NCBI RefSeq assembly: GCF_000332175.1
Contig: NZ_KB235914.1
Span: forward strand, 937,966 to 1,001,965
Length of the DNA stretch: 64,000 bases
Reading direction: 5' to 3'
Source: Pseudanabaena sp. PCC 6802
Lineage (GTDB): Bacteria; Cyanobacteriota; Cyanobacteriia; Pseudanabaenales; Pseudanabaenaceae
In this document: positions 1 to 8,456 of the stretch, in pieces
Numbering within the stretch: position 1 is the stretch's first letter
How the letters are laid out: each line of letters begins with the position of its first letter
Translations under genes and position numbers: made by a program
Notes under the pieces: generated by a model
What the model saw: the letters and a program-made list of their open reading frames with translations, nothing else
What the model was told of the DNA's origin: nothing
Databases searched by the model: none

Positions 1-906
1 GTTTATCAAGAGGATACAACTACTCCGAAAACTGGCAGCCCTGCTGGTAGTAAGCCCTATCAAGATCCAAACGGCGATCCTAATGCTGCGATCGTCGCTA
101 TGACCAGCGATGCCGAACCGCTAGTTTTGCCTGTGCTTCAGGTACACGCACCAGAAGTTGCGATCTCTGCGGCTGGCACGACAACCCTAGCACAGGATGA
201 AGGTGCAACCAACGACGAGGATGCCAGGTGGGTAGAAGTTGCCACCGATACAGAAGTAAATGCCTACTTTGTCGCTGGCAATACACCATCCCGCGCCTTT
301 GTCACGTACTCAGCTTCAACCAACCCCGCTGGGTTCACTGCAGAAACAGGCGGTGGGTTGCACAACTTCATTCGTTATATGCAGAGTTGGAGAAATACTA
401 ACTCCCGGATTTCCGGTGGTTTTATCCAATCTCGTCGTAGTGTATTTGCGACGGCACCCTTCTCATCCACTGCTCCTTATACTAACCTCGCCACTGCTCA
501 GGATAATGCTAGTGGTAACAGTAGTGCGATTACCAGCTTGTTTGGTGCTGCTTCTGATGGCATTACCCGGAAATACTATCAATCTCTGACAAACCAGGCG
601 TTGCCTTTCTACCGTCCACCTCAAAGACAATGGGGTTATGATGTTGGGTTACTAACACAGCCTTCTGACCTGTTTGCGCTCAGGTTCTCCAAAGCTTCGC
701 CCGATCCCAACGAGTTCTTCCGCGAAGTAGGGAAAGACGATCCGTATATCCAAAATCTGTTGTGTGCTTTGCAACCTGCTAATGCCACTACCACAGTTAC
801 CGATAGTGCTAGAAAAGGTATAGGAACCGATGCCGAAATTGCCGACTATACTGTACGTGCCCTACCTGGTGCTGTTACCTGCCCAACTCCCACATACAAC
901 CCGTAG
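1..906 (+). CDS. HpsA-like hormogonium polysaccharide protein, C-terminal part
   Basis: The reading frame is open from the first base of the window, so the N-terminus lies outside; 301 codons are visible before the TAG. The visible part is rich in Thr, Ser and Asn. Its C-terminal half carries segments I associate with cyanobacterial HpsA proteins: GYDVGLLTQPSDLFALRF, then FFREVGKDDPYIQNLLCAL. HpsA-type proteins are large, probably exported, and needed for polysaccharide secretion and gliding of hormogonia. The next two genes are HpsB- and HpsC-type pseudopilins, the usual order of that locus, with a 14-bp gap to the first, which supports an operon. The assignment rests on recalled family motifs and context. 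Confidence 0.7.
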   Translation, partial: VYQEDTTTPKTGSPAGSKPYQDPNGDPNAAIVAMTSDAEPLVLPVLQVHAPEVAISAAGTTTLAQDEGATNDEDARWVEVATDTEVNAYFVAGNTPSRAFVTYSASTNPAGFTAETGGGLHNFIRYMQSWRNTNSRISGGFIQSRRSVFATAPFSSTAPYTNLATAQDNASGNSSAITSLFGAASDGITRKYYQSLTNQALPFYRPPQRQWGYDVGLLTQPSDLFALRFSKASPDPNEFFREVGKDDPYIQNLLCALQPANATTTVTDSARKGIGTDAEIADYTVRALPGAVTCPTPTYNP

Positions 907-920
907 TACGGAGATCGATT

Positions 921-1703
921 ATGTTGATGATTAATCGGAAAAGCGACTTAGCCACCCAAGCGCGAGGGCAAAAACTCAAGCACGAGATTGGGAGATCGAT
1001 CCGAATGCACATCGTTGCATCGTCTGAGGTACCTAAACAATCGGGATTTACGCTGCTGGAATCCCTAATCGCTATGGTTGTGGTCAGTACTTTATTGGTG
1101 GGCATCGCGCCCATGCTTGCTTTAACCGTTGCTGCGCGGGTGCAAGCTCGCAGAGTCGATCTAGCTACTCAGGCAGCCAGAGCTTACATGAATGGCGTGA
1201 GGGCAGGCTCGATTACCGTTCCCGCTGTCCCCAGCGGCGTGACTGCCACCACGACCGCCATCAATTTGTACAACGCTGCTGCTCCAACTACTGCACCTAC
1301 AGATAGTTCGACCAGGGTAGATACCAATGGTAATGGATTTTCATTCGACGATCCTAACGATCTGGTCATTCAGCCAATTCGTAACGGGCAGACGGTCAGT
1401 ACTACGGTTACAGAGGCTGATGTCAGAAAACGCGGATTCGATCTAGTAGTCAGGGTCTATCGTGCTGATGCTTTTAATTCTTCTGGAACTGCAATTAGTA
1501 CGTTGCAGAAAAACTCACCTACTTCTAGCGCCACTGCTTCCCCCTTTACCGGCACTCTGGGGTCGCGGACGGCACCTCTAATAGTAGCCTCTGCGAATGC
1601 GATCGACTCTACAACTAACATGAGCGATTACGCCAACTGCAATCCTAACGATGCTGATGCTACTATTGCTGCCAGTTGCCAAAGTCGCCTTCTCGGACAA
1701 TAA
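921..1703 (+). CDS. hpsB: Pseudopilin, HpsB type
   Basis: A type IV pilin-like protein of 260 residues. The prepilin peptidase site SG/FTLLES is followed by a hydrophobic helix (LIAMVVVSTLLVGIAPMLAL) and the segment RVQARRVDLATQAARAYMNG, typical of HpsB. The leader before the site is long (42 residues) from the ATG at 921, which has a GGAG seven bases upstream. An in-frame ATG at 1005, also behind a GGGAG, would give a 14-residue leader and is a real alternative. HpsB-type pseudopilins are thought to build a type II-like secretion or gliding apparatus in the inner membrane. The gene follows the HpsA-like frame by 14 bp and precedes hpsC by 68 bp. Confidence 0.8.
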   Translation: MLMINRKSDLATQARGQKLKHEIGRSIRMHIVASSEVPKQSGFTLLESLIAMVVVSTLLVGIAPMLALTVAARVQARRVDLATQAARAYMNGVRAGSITVPAVPSGVTATTTAINLYNAAAPTTAPTDSSTRVDTNGNGFSFDDPNDLVIQPIRNGQTVSTTVTEADVRKRGFDLVVRVYRADAFNSSGTAISTLQKNSPTSSATASPFTGTLGSRTAPLIVASANAIDSTTNMSDYANCNPNDADATIAASCQSRLLGQ

Positions 1704-1771
1704 ATAGATTTTGTGATTATTTTGCTGTTACTTCTGCTTTCACACTATGCTTTCATAATGAAACCGAACAT

Positions 1772-2980
1772 ATGAAAAGGATCTTTTTACAGCGACTATT
1801 ACTAAGAACTGCCAGAGTTTCTAGAGGAACAAGTGGTTTCACGTTACTAGAGCTGCTGGTTTCTGCCATTATGGCGGTAATTATGGTAACAACGCTGATT
1901 ACCTTTGCCACTAGCATTTTGGAAACAGATCGCAAAGAGCAGGCTAAAGTTGCCACCCAAGAAGAGATTCAGGCAGCGCTCGACTACATTGCCGATGACA
2001 TGCAAGAAGCCGTTTATATCTATGATGCCGATGGTATAGCCGCAATTACTTCAGGTACCAATAGTGCAAATAAGTTGCCAACAGGCACTGACAAAACCCC
2101 TGTTTTAGTGTTTTGGAAGCGGACACTTTTAGAGCGAGACTCTGAAGTCACTTTAGCCATTGATGGGACAAAGAGGTTAGTTAAATGTCTTGGAGTAGCA
2201 ACTCCTGCGGCTGATGGCTCTAATTGTTACGGCACCGATCAATTTGTCTATTCGCTAGTTGCTTATTACCTGGTGAAAGACGCTACCCCTAGTGCAACCT
2301 GGTCAAAAGCTGCTCGCATCGAAAGATGGGAGGTCAAAGATGGCATTGTCAATCCTAACTGTGCGTCTACGGATGCTACTTGTACTACTGGTGCAAGGCG
2401 CAGCGATGGATATCAAACCGTTGATACAAATTATTACTATGTCAAACCAGATAATGGTTTTGTAAGGTTCGATCTGAGTGCCCAAGCTACTACCCTATCA
2501 GGCAAAATGAACCTATGGAAAGAGACTGCGGCAGTTGCATTTAATTCCTATAGTGCTCAAACCCTAGTAGACTATATTGACGACACGCCACATGCCTCTA
2601 ACCAGGATGACGGTAGTGGGAGCGGGATATTGAACATCCCTATTCGTTCCAATGCGACGGCTTTGAATTCGACTAATAATGCCAATTTGGACTGCGAAAG
2701 CAACGCAGCCGATAGTAAAGGTGGTACGGGTGGCGGTTCTGTGCGCGTACCCGCAGACTTTGGATCTGCAACTATTAATCCCACAGGCTTAACTAGCTTT
2801 TATGCTTGTGTAAATTCCAGGCTAGATCGCCCCGTGGCAAGGGTATTTATTCGAGGCAATGCGCTGGCGCGTTTGTTTGATGACAAGAGTTTCCGTCCGT
2901 TAGGCAATGCCAACAACAATACGTTTATTCCCACAGCTAATACCCTGATATTTGGCCGCAGCGTCGTCGTGCCCAATTAG
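1772..2980 (+). CDS. hpsC: Pseudopilin, HpsC type
   Basis: A large pseudopilin of 402 residues from the chosen ATG. A basic leader (MKRIFLQRLLLRTARVSRG) runs to the site SG/FTLLELL, followed by one hydrophobic helix. The segment EEIQAALDYIADDMQEAVYI after the helix is characteristic of HpsC/PulJ-like minor pseudopilins. The frame stays open upstream to 1676, but that would overlap hpsB and add a cysteine-rich stretch unlike a prepilin leader, so 1772 is preferred. The C-terminal part is long and Asn/Thr-rich with several Cys residues. Probable inner-membrane component of the same secretion or gliding machine as its neighbours. Confidence 0.8.
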   Translation: MKRIFLQRLLLRTARVSRGTSGFTLLELLVSAIMAVIMVTTLITFATSILETDRKEQAKVATQEEIQAALDYIADDMQEAVYIYDADGIAAITSGTNSANKLPTGTDKTPVLVFWKRTLLERDSEVTLAIDGTKRLVKCLGVATPAADGSNCYGTDQFVYSLVAYYLVKDATPSATWSKAARIERWEVKDGIVNPNCASTDATCTTGARRSDGYQTVDTNYYYVKPDNGFVRFDLSAQATTLSGKMNLWKETAAVAFNSYSAQTLVDYIDDTPHASNQDDGSGSGILNIPIRSNATALNSTNNANLDCESNAADSKGGTGGGSVRVPADFGSATINPTGLTSFYACVNSRLDRPVARVFIRGNALARLFDDKSFRPLGNANNNTFIPTANTLIFGRSVVVPN

Positions 2981-3091
2981 TTCCTAACTAGAGTCCGATC
3001 GGCGGTTTAATATTTGGTTACGATTACAGGATAAGGAGAAATATTTTGAGAAACTGGCGATCGCTCATCTCCCATACTTAACAAAACTGCT

Positions 3092-4135
3092 ATGGCAAAG
3101 TCAAAATCACCAACGGCAAAGCCTCCTAAAAAAAATGGTCAAAGGAAGACTAAAAATAGATGGTGGATAGCGATCGTCGGTGCTATTCTCCTAGCTGTTG
3201 CCATAGTAGCAGTCACCTACATCCAGTTCCCCTGTAGCCTGAGCGATTATTGCAAAAATCCAGATATAGCCAGAATTCTGACCGGACATCAGGGAGACGT
3301 GCGTTATGTCATTTTCAGCCCTGATGGCAAAACACTTTACAGTTCGGCACGGGATAATACAATTCGGGTTTGGGATCCGTACTTAGGTATTCAATGGCGC
3401 AAACTAGAGGGGCATACCGACTGGGTTTATGGGTTGGCAATTAGCCCAAATGGCAAACTACTTGCAAGCGGAAGCAAGGATAAAACGATCAAAATCTGGA
3501 ATACCCAAACAGGAGAATTACTGCGTACTCTAACTGGGCATACAGATACGGTTATAGATTTGGCGATTAGCCCGGATGGCAAAACCCTAGCGAGCGGCGG
3601 TTGGGATAAAACTGTCAAAATTTGGGATCTAGACAGTGGTAATTTGATAAATACGCTGACAGGTCATACTGATATCGTTCCTGCTGTGATTTTTAGTTCC
3701 GACGGTAGCAGAATTGTTAGTGGTAGTAATCCAGAGATTAAGATTTGGGATACCAAAACTGGTCAGCTCCAAAAAACGCTAAAAGGGCATAGCAATCTGG
3801 TGCTATCATTGGCTCTCACTCCTGATGGCAGAAAAATAGCGAGCGGTAGCGATGATGCCACAATTAGAATTTGGGATCTCAACTCTGGGGAGCTTTTAAA
3901 AACAATTTCAGAGGTAAATAATGTTAAGTCTGTAGCGATTACTCGTGATGGGCAAAGACTGGTTGCTGGGAATACTCTTCCTACAGTTACAGTTAGGAAT
4001 TTCAATACTGGCGATCTAATTAAAGATTTTAAGTGGCATGACAACATTGTATGGTCTGTAGCAATTAGTCCAGACGGTAAGCGGGCGGTGAGCGGCAGTC
4101 GAGATTCAAAAATTATCGTATGGAAATTAGATTAG
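3092..4135 (+). CDS. Membrane-anchored seven-blade WD40 repeat protein
   Basis: 347 residues. A lysine-rich N-terminus (about residues 1-24) precedes one membrane helix (about 25-45, IAIVGAILLAVAIVAVTYI). Then come seven WD40 repeats filling the rest, each with the GH...D...W pattern (for example GHTDTVIDLAISPDGKTLAS and KIWD). Seven blades make one complete propeller, expected on one face of the membrane as a protein-binding platform. The substrate or partner is not visible. The gene lies between the pseudopilin genes on the same strand, 111 bp after hpsC and 47 bp before the next pseudopilin, so a scaffold role for the pilin-like machine is a reasonable inference. Confidence 0.9.
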   Translation: MAKSKSPTAKPPKKNGQRKTKNRWWIAIVGAILLAVAIVAVTYIQFPCSLSDYCKNPDIARILTGHQGDVRYVIFSPDGKTLYSSARDNTIRVWDPYLGIQWRKLEGHTDWVYGLAISPNGKLLASGSKDKTIKIWNTQTGELLRTLTGHTDTVIDLAISPDGKTLASGGWDKTVKIWDLDSGNLINTLTGHTDIVPAVIFSSDGSRIVSGSNPEIKIWDTKTGQLQKTLKGHSNLVLSLALTPDGRKIASGSDDATIRIWDLNSGELLKTISEVNNVKSVAITRDGQRLVAGNTLPTVTVRNFNTGDLIKDFKWHDNIVWSVAISPDGKRAVSGSRDSKIIVWKLD

Positions 4136-4182
4136 TCAAATTCCAATAGCATTAAACAGGTATTTGGGAGGTAGTGTGATAA

Positions 4183-4740
4183 ATGAATAATATATTGCGA
4201 TCGCAACTTCTAAAGCACGTAGCTGCTAATAGTAAATCTAAAGCATCTGGTTTTACCATGATAGAGATACTAGTTGTGGTAATTATTATTGGTGTGTTGG
4301 CAGCGATCGCTGGCCCTAACTGGTTAGCATTTAACAACAGACAAAAACTCAACTCCGCCACTAATAAGGTATTTACTGCTCTGAAAAGTGCACAAAGTCA
4401 GGCTAAGAAGGAAAATCGTCCTAAAACAGTTACGATCGATGTAGCCAATGGTACGATTACATCTCCCAATGCCCAGGAATCGCTTGATAGTACAGTTAAG
4501 ATAACTAGCATAACGAGAGATAATCCAACCGTTTCGATTATCTCTAGTAACCAAGCAACAATTCTATTCGATGAAAAAGGCACTCCATATAAATTGGATA
4601 CTACATTTACTCCCAATACGCGTTCCAAAGACAACCTGATACCTATTCAAATCAAGCTAAAGCACAATTTGATCGGACAAGAGCAATGCGTAACTATTCG
4701 GACATTACTTGGCTCAGTTGATACAAATTGCTCTCTATAG
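4183..4740 (+). CDS. GspH-like pseudopilin
   Basis: 185 residues beginning with a 23-residue basic leader that ends in SG/FTMIEI, followed by a hydrophobic helix (LVVVIIIGVLAAIAGPNW). The segment NRQKLNSATNKVFTALKSAQ after it matches GspH/FimT-type minor pseudopilins. The C-terminal half is a small beta-rich domain with two cysteines (EQCVTIRTLLGSVDTNC). The ATG lies after GGGAGG at about 4168. A second protein of the same type is encoded at 7496. Together with hpsB and hpsC this gives four pseudopilins within 8 kb. Confidence 0.88.
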   Translation: MNNILRSQLLKHVAANSKSKASGFTMIEILVVVIIIGVLAAIAGPNWLAFNNRQKLNSATNKVFTALKSAQSQAKKENRPKTVTIDVANGTITSPNAQESLDSTVKITSITRDNPTVSIISSNQATILFDEKGTPYKLDTTFTPNTRSKDNLIPIQIKLKHNLIGQEQCVTIRTLLGSVDTNCSL

Positions 4741-4752
4741 CGATCGATAGAC

Positions 4753-5643
4753 GTGAGAACTGACACCCTGTTCTATCAGTTGCTGAAAACCTTTCAATCG
4801 CTCCTGTTTGAGCTAACCGAGCAGCCAATTCCCAGTGTAGACGATTATGAGTTTGTTTCTGTCGAAGTAAAAGAAAAAGCGTTTCGATTTGATGGCGTTT
4901 TCTTACCCAAAACTGGCGATAAACCGATCGTCTTTACCGAGGTGCAGTCCCAGCGCAAAAACAATTTCTACAGCGCGTTCATGGCGGAGATTTGCATGTA
5001 CCTCAGCCAGTACGAGCCAGAACAAAATTGGCAAGCGGTGGCCATCTTTGCCCGTCGCAGCTACGACCCTGGTGAAGCCGAGCATTTTCGCGAACTATTT
5101 GCCAGTAATCGGATTCGGCGGGTTTACCTGGATGATTGGCAGGAGCGCGAAACTGATTCCTGGGCAATTAAGATCGTGCAGTTAATCGTGACACCATCGG
5201 CGACAACTCCTGAATTTGTCGAGAACCTCAAGGCAGAGGTGGAGCAGAGATGTTTGCCAGAGCTAAAGGCGACTGTAGTAGAATTTATGGAGACTGTCCT
5301 AGTATATAAGTTCCCTCAGTTAAGCCGGGAGGAGATTCAAGCGATGTTTACATTAGACGACCTGCGGCAGACTCGGGTCTATCAGGATGCCAAGCAAGAG
5401 GGTATGCAGCAAGGTATGCAGCAAGGCATGCAGCAAGGCATGCAGCAAGGTATGCAGCAAGGCAGACAAAATGAGGCGCGATCGCTTTTATTACGCCAAC
5501 TATCAAAAAAGCTTGGCATGCTAAGCGATCGCCACCAAACCCAAATTAATAATCTTACTCTCGCACAAATGGAATCTCTCAGTGAAGCGTTGTTAGATTT
5601 CAATGATATTACCGACCTCGATCGCTGGTTGAATGAGAGCTAG
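4753..5643 (+). CDS. Rpn family (PD-(D/E)XK) nuclease/transposase-like protein
   Basis: 296 residues starting with GTG, 12 bp after the preceding gene. The N-terminal half shows the Rpn/DUF2887 pattern common in cyanobacteria: a start like RTDTLFYQLLKTF, an Asp in FRFDGVF and the Glu-x-Gln of VFTEVQSQ. This resembles the PD-(D/E)XK nuclease core. The middle carries IQAMFTLDDLRQTRVYQDA, also typical. Next comes a run of five Gly-Met-Gln-Gln units (residues about 217-236) and a helical C-terminus. Rpn proteins in enterobacteria promote RecA-independent recombination; whether this one cuts DNA is unknown. Confidence 0.85.
   Translation: MRTDTLFYQLLKTFQSLLFELTEQPIPSVDDYEFVSVEVKEKAFRFDGVFLPKTGDKPIVFTEVQSQRKNNFYSAFMAEICMYLSQYEPEQNWQAVAIFARRSYDPGEAEHFRELFASNRIRRVYLDDWQERETDSWAIKIVQLIVTPSATTPEFVENLKAEVEQRCLPELKATVVEFMETVLVYKFPQLSREEIQAMFTLDDLRQTRVYQDAKQEGMQQGMQQGMQQGMQQGMQQGRQNEARSLLLRQLSKKLGMLSDRHQTQINNLTLAQMESLSEALLDFNDITDLDRWLNES
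5401..5460 (+). repeat. Five tandem 12-bp units inside the Rpn-like gene
   Basis: Five consecutive 12-mers of the form GGYATGCAGCAA encode Gly-Met-Gln-Gln five times. The units differ only at the third base of the Gly codon. Because 12 is a multiple of three, slippage would change the length of the helical linker without breaking the frame. Confidence 0.95.
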
Positions 5644-5668
5644 GAGCGCGATCGCCACATAACCACCA

Positions 5669-6206
5669 TGACGATCTCGCAGTAATATGGATAAATACAC
5701 ACGTTAAAGTTACCAGATATCTTTTCCGGCTCCTCGATCGGGAAATCCAAAGACTGAATATAGATTGGGAGATTTTTTACGGTGATGTGGGGATTCGCAC
5801 CAAACTGACTTATGCCCGAATTCCCGATATCGCCATTGTCGAAGGTGCAGTATGGAGATCGCTCGGCAATCGATCGTCTGCTGTACTGGAAACCCCGATG
5901 ATATTAGTAATTGAGGTGGTTAGTCCTGGTGAAGAAAGTCGAGAGCGCGACTATCTCAAGAAAAAAATAGAATATCAGGACATGCAAATTCCTGAATATT
6001 GGATTATCGATCCACAACTAGCTCAGATTTCCATCTTGACGTTGATTAGTAATGTCGATACTCAAGATGGCGATCGCTATGACGAGAAAGTTTACAGAGG
6101 TGAAGATCTCATTCTGTCCCGCACCTTCCCCCAGTTAAAACTTTCTGTCGCCCAGATTTTAGGGTGCGATCGGAATTTTGTGTATCGAGCCTCTGAAACA
6201 GCGTAA
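5669..6206 (+). pseudogene. Broken Uma2-family gene
   Basis: From 5787 (GTG) to 6206 a 139-residue frame encodes the C-terminal three quarters of a Uma2/DUF820 protein (ARIPDIAIVEG, then MILVIEVVSPGEESRERDYL, then IPEYWIIDP). The same frame stays open upstream and continues to look like the family (REIQRLNIDWEIFYGDVGIR) but has no ATG. The natural start appears to be ATG 5669, whose surroundings nearly duplicate those of the intact Uma2 gene at 6335, but that frame stops after five codons (MTISQ). The best reading is an internal deletion with frameshift near 5680. A short product from 5787 may still be made, but it would lack the N-terminal helices. Confidence 0.65.
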
Positions 6207-6334
6207 ATACGTACTTCAGGACTCAATTTACACAAAAATCTGAACACTCTCGATTTTACAAGCAGGCTCAGTATGACAGCCTATCAACAGTTATGCTAAG
6301 TTAGCTCTAGTAATGCGATCGCAACATAACCACC

Positions 6335-7075
6335 ATGACGATCTCAACTGACATACTAGACCCCCTAAATACAATTGAATATCCCGAAGAGGACGATCTA
6401 CCAATGGCAGAAGGCGATGCCCAGCGCGAGTATCTCAGCTATGCCACTATAGTATTGCGGATTTTCTTTCAAGCTCGTCAAGATGTCTACGTATCAGGTA
6501 ATTTATTAATCTACTACGAAAAAGGCAATAAGGATGCGTGTGTTGCCCCAGACACGTTTGTAGTATTTGGCGTAGATAATCGCGATCGCGGTAGCTACAA
6601 AGTCTGGGAAGAAAACAACACCATCCCCGCATTTGTTCTGGAAATCACTTCAGCTGCAACTGCTGCAAGAGATAGGCGTGATAAACCCAAGCTATACCAA
6701 AAATTAGGCGTAAAGGAATACTTTCAGTACGATCCAACTGGTAAATACCTAAAAAATGACTTTTTGCAGGGCAAAAGTCTCAAACAAGGAAAATATTGGG
6801 ATATCACTCCCTCTACTTTGCCAGATGGCTCTTTATGCCTATTTAGCCAAACCCTCAATTTAGAATTACGGTTATATCCAGACAAAGGCTTACGTTTCTA
6901 CGACCCAATTTCTGGCGAACTGTTGCGATCGCACAAAGAAGCAGAACAAGCCAGACTGTTAGCAGAGCAAACCGCACAACTAGAGCGACAAGACAAGCTA
7001 GCAGAACGGCAACGAGTTGATAGGCTGGAAGCTTACCTGCGATCGCTTGGCATCGATCCCGATAAAATAGTATAG
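6335..7075 (+). CDS. Uma2 family endonuclease-like protein
   Basis: 246 residues. The core is the Uma2 (DUF820) restriction-endonuclease-like fold: CVAPDTFVVFGVD, then PAFVLEITSAATAARDR, then KPKLYQKLGVKEYFQYD, giving the Asp, Glu and Lys positions of a PD-(D/E)XK site. The C-terminus (about residues 200-240) is a charged coiled coil (EAEQARLLAEQTAQLERQDK), common in this subfamily. These proteins are greatly expanded in cyanobacteria and their function is not established. The start ATG follows ACCACC and is supported by its duplicate before the broken copy at 5669. Confidence 0.9.
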   Translation: MTISTDILDPLNTIEYPEEDDLPMAEGDAQREYLSYATIVLRIFFQARQDVYVSGNLLIYYEKGNKDACVAPDTFVVFGVDNRDRGSYKVWEENNTIPAFVLEITSAATAARDRRDKPKLYQKLGVKEYFQYDPTGKYLKNDFLQGKSLKQGKYWDITPSTLPDGSLCLFSQTLNLELRLYPDKGLRFYDPISGELLRSHKEAEQARLLAEQTAQLERQDKLAERQRVDRLEAYLRSLGIDPDKIV

Positions 7076-7100
7076 ATTGATACATTTAGCCGATCGCGCC

Positions 7101-7379
7101 TCAAGGAGTAACAGCCGATGATTGAGATCGCTTCCCATCTCTTGCTTTAGAGCGATCGATCGCCGCTAAAAGGTGTTGAGCATTGGGGGGGACTTCAGCA
7201 GATAAGCAGTTTCCATTAAGCTGGACAAATCGGACTCAGCAAGAAGAACAACATTTTCCTTACCCTTACGGTTAATCACAACTATATTCCGCAGGCAGGT
7301 CGGTCACCTTTTCCAATAATTCAAAAAACTGTTTTCTTGCCTCGGTGGGAGTAGCAGTCTGAAATGCTAGCATAAACAT
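7101..7379 (-). pseudogene. Frameshifted YefM/Phd-type antitoxin gene
   Basis: Read on the minus strand from ATG at 7379 the first frame gives ATPTEARKQFFELLEKVTD and stops soon after. A second frame continues with INRKGKENVVLLAESDLSSL then METAYLLKSP. A third frame after a run of seven C (7185-7191 as G on the plus strand) continues with NAQHLLAAIDRSK to a TGA at 7101. Joined, the pieces match the YefM/Phd antitoxin pattern from start to end. So there are two single-base-type frameshifts, one near 7310 and one in the homopolymer. No partner toxin is seen on either side. A sequencing error in the homopolymer could explain one break but not both. Confidence 0.7.
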
Positions 7380-7495
7380 GTACCTGAACCACGTACATAA
7401 TATTATATTGCAATCCAAAATGATTTGTGCAAGCTAGCGGTCAGACATATCTAAGCCCATCTACTGGACAAATTTTGCAAACGGATGCAGAATAA

Positions 7496-8170
7496 TTGGT
7501 AGATGTTTTGGGTATTGCATTGCTAAAGCAAATCGCTAGGAAGTTAGGGAGGACAAACCTAGAGGCAAAGCTAGGTAAGCATTTGCTGTTGACAGATGGA
7601 TTTACCCTGATTGAGATTTTAGTCGTTATTGCAATTATTGGGATTTTGAGCGCGATCGCAGCTCCGGGGTGGTTGGGATTTATCAATAGACAAAAGTTAA
7701 GTGCCGTTCAAAATCGTACGTTTACGGCTTTTCGCACCGCTCAAAGTAATGCCAAGCGCGATAAACTCGTATGGCAAACCAGCCTCCGCAATGCCTTTGA
7801 TGGTACGCTCCAATTAGCTATTCATAGACCTCTATCCAATACTCCCTCTGCTTCTGATATCAATGGATTACCCTGGATTGTCTTAGAAAATAGCGTTTCC
7901 ATTAGAACATCCAATACTTGTCCCGCATCGCCTGTCCCTAAAAGCTGCACGACTATGCTGACTAAAACGGTAGCAGGTGCAGGGACGATCTACACGGTTC
8001 AGTTTGATAAAGATGGATTTCCCGAACGCGGTCTTAACGATCAACGCCGCGTGACTTTCGCCCTCAATGGCACTGAAAACGAACCAAATAGCCCCCGCGT
8101 GTGCGTTGTGGTATCGACTCTATTGGGTGCCATGCGAACTGGAGAGGGACAGGGCTGCGATCGCACTTAA
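7496..8170 (+). CDS. GspH-like pseudopilin
   Basis: 224 residues from a TTG start; no in-frame ATG exists before the signal, so the start is uncertain. The prepilin site is DG/FTLIEI, followed by LVVIAIIGILSAIAAPGW and NRQKLSAVQNRTFTAFRTAQ. This closely parallels the pseudopilin at 4183, and the two are probably diverged paralogues. The C-terminal domain contains Cys pairs (NTCPASPVPKSC) and ends near RVCVVVSTLLGAMRTGEGQG, again like the other copy. It is separated from the main pseudopilin group by the Rpn/Uma2 cluster. Confidence 0.85.
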   Translation: MVDVLGIALLKQIARKLGRTNLEAKLGKHLLLTDGFTLIEILVVIAIIGILSAIAAPGWLGFINRQKLSAVQNRTFTAFRTAQSNAKRDKLVWQTSLRNAFDGTLQLAIHRPLSNTPSASDINGLPWIVLENSVSIRTSNTCPASPVPKSCTTMLTKTVAGAGTIYTVQFDKDGFPERGLNDQRRVTFALNGTENEPNSPRVCVVVSTLLGAMRTGEGQGCDRT

Positions 8171-8171
8171 T

Positions 8172-8275
8172 TATAGCTATAGCCAACAGGCTGAGGACGG
8201 GGTGCAGGGGTTCCACCCCTGCGTGGGGGCGCAGCCCCCACACCCCCTGTCCTAACAGATCTGTCTATGGCTATA
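8172..8275 (+). repeat. Family A palindromic dispersed repeat, copy A1
   Basis: A 104-bp element with ends TATAGCTATAG and a diverged inverse (CTATGGCTATA). Inside are two GC-rich hairpins: GCAGGGG/CCCCTGC and GTGGGGGC/GCCCCCAC, enclosed by GGACGGGG...CCCCCTGTCC. Similar copies are at 15267, 17344, 32000, 37944 and 60360. It carries no gene. Its size, terminal inverted repeats and intergenic placement are MITE-like. Confidence 0.9.
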
Positions 8276-8303
8276 ATTTCTCAAAGTCGTTACATAATAG
8301 TTG

Positions 8304-8419
8304 TTATAGCGCTTGTCAGATCGGAAAGAGTAGGGGGTTTGGGGGCGTTGCCCCCAAGAAGGGGGTTCTACCCCTTCACCCCAAAAATAAAACCTGTTCT
8401 CAAGTGAAAACCGCTATAA
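8304..8419 (+). repeat. Family B palindromic dispersed repeat, copy B1
   Basis: A 116-bp element beginning TTATAGCG and ending CGCTATAA. It contains the hairpin GGGGGCGTTGCCCCC, a second stem AAGGGG...CCCCTT, and a tail near AAAACCTGTTCTCAA. Related copies are at 28741 and 36803. It lies only 28 bp from family A copy A1. Confidence 0.88.
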
Positions 8420-8456
8420 GGCACATATTTGCTTCGCGCTAGCTAGCGTCTGACCT

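Noticed and set aside
5382-5603. Cys-Met-Pro-Cys repeat frame on the minus strand
   Set aside because: Antisense of the GMQQ tract of the Rpn gene.
8067-8442. Two overlapping plus-strand frames after the pseudopilin gene
   Set aside because: They run through repeats A1 and B1; the predicted residues (GCRGSTPAWGRSPHTPCPN) are translations of the palindromes and recur wherever family A occurs.
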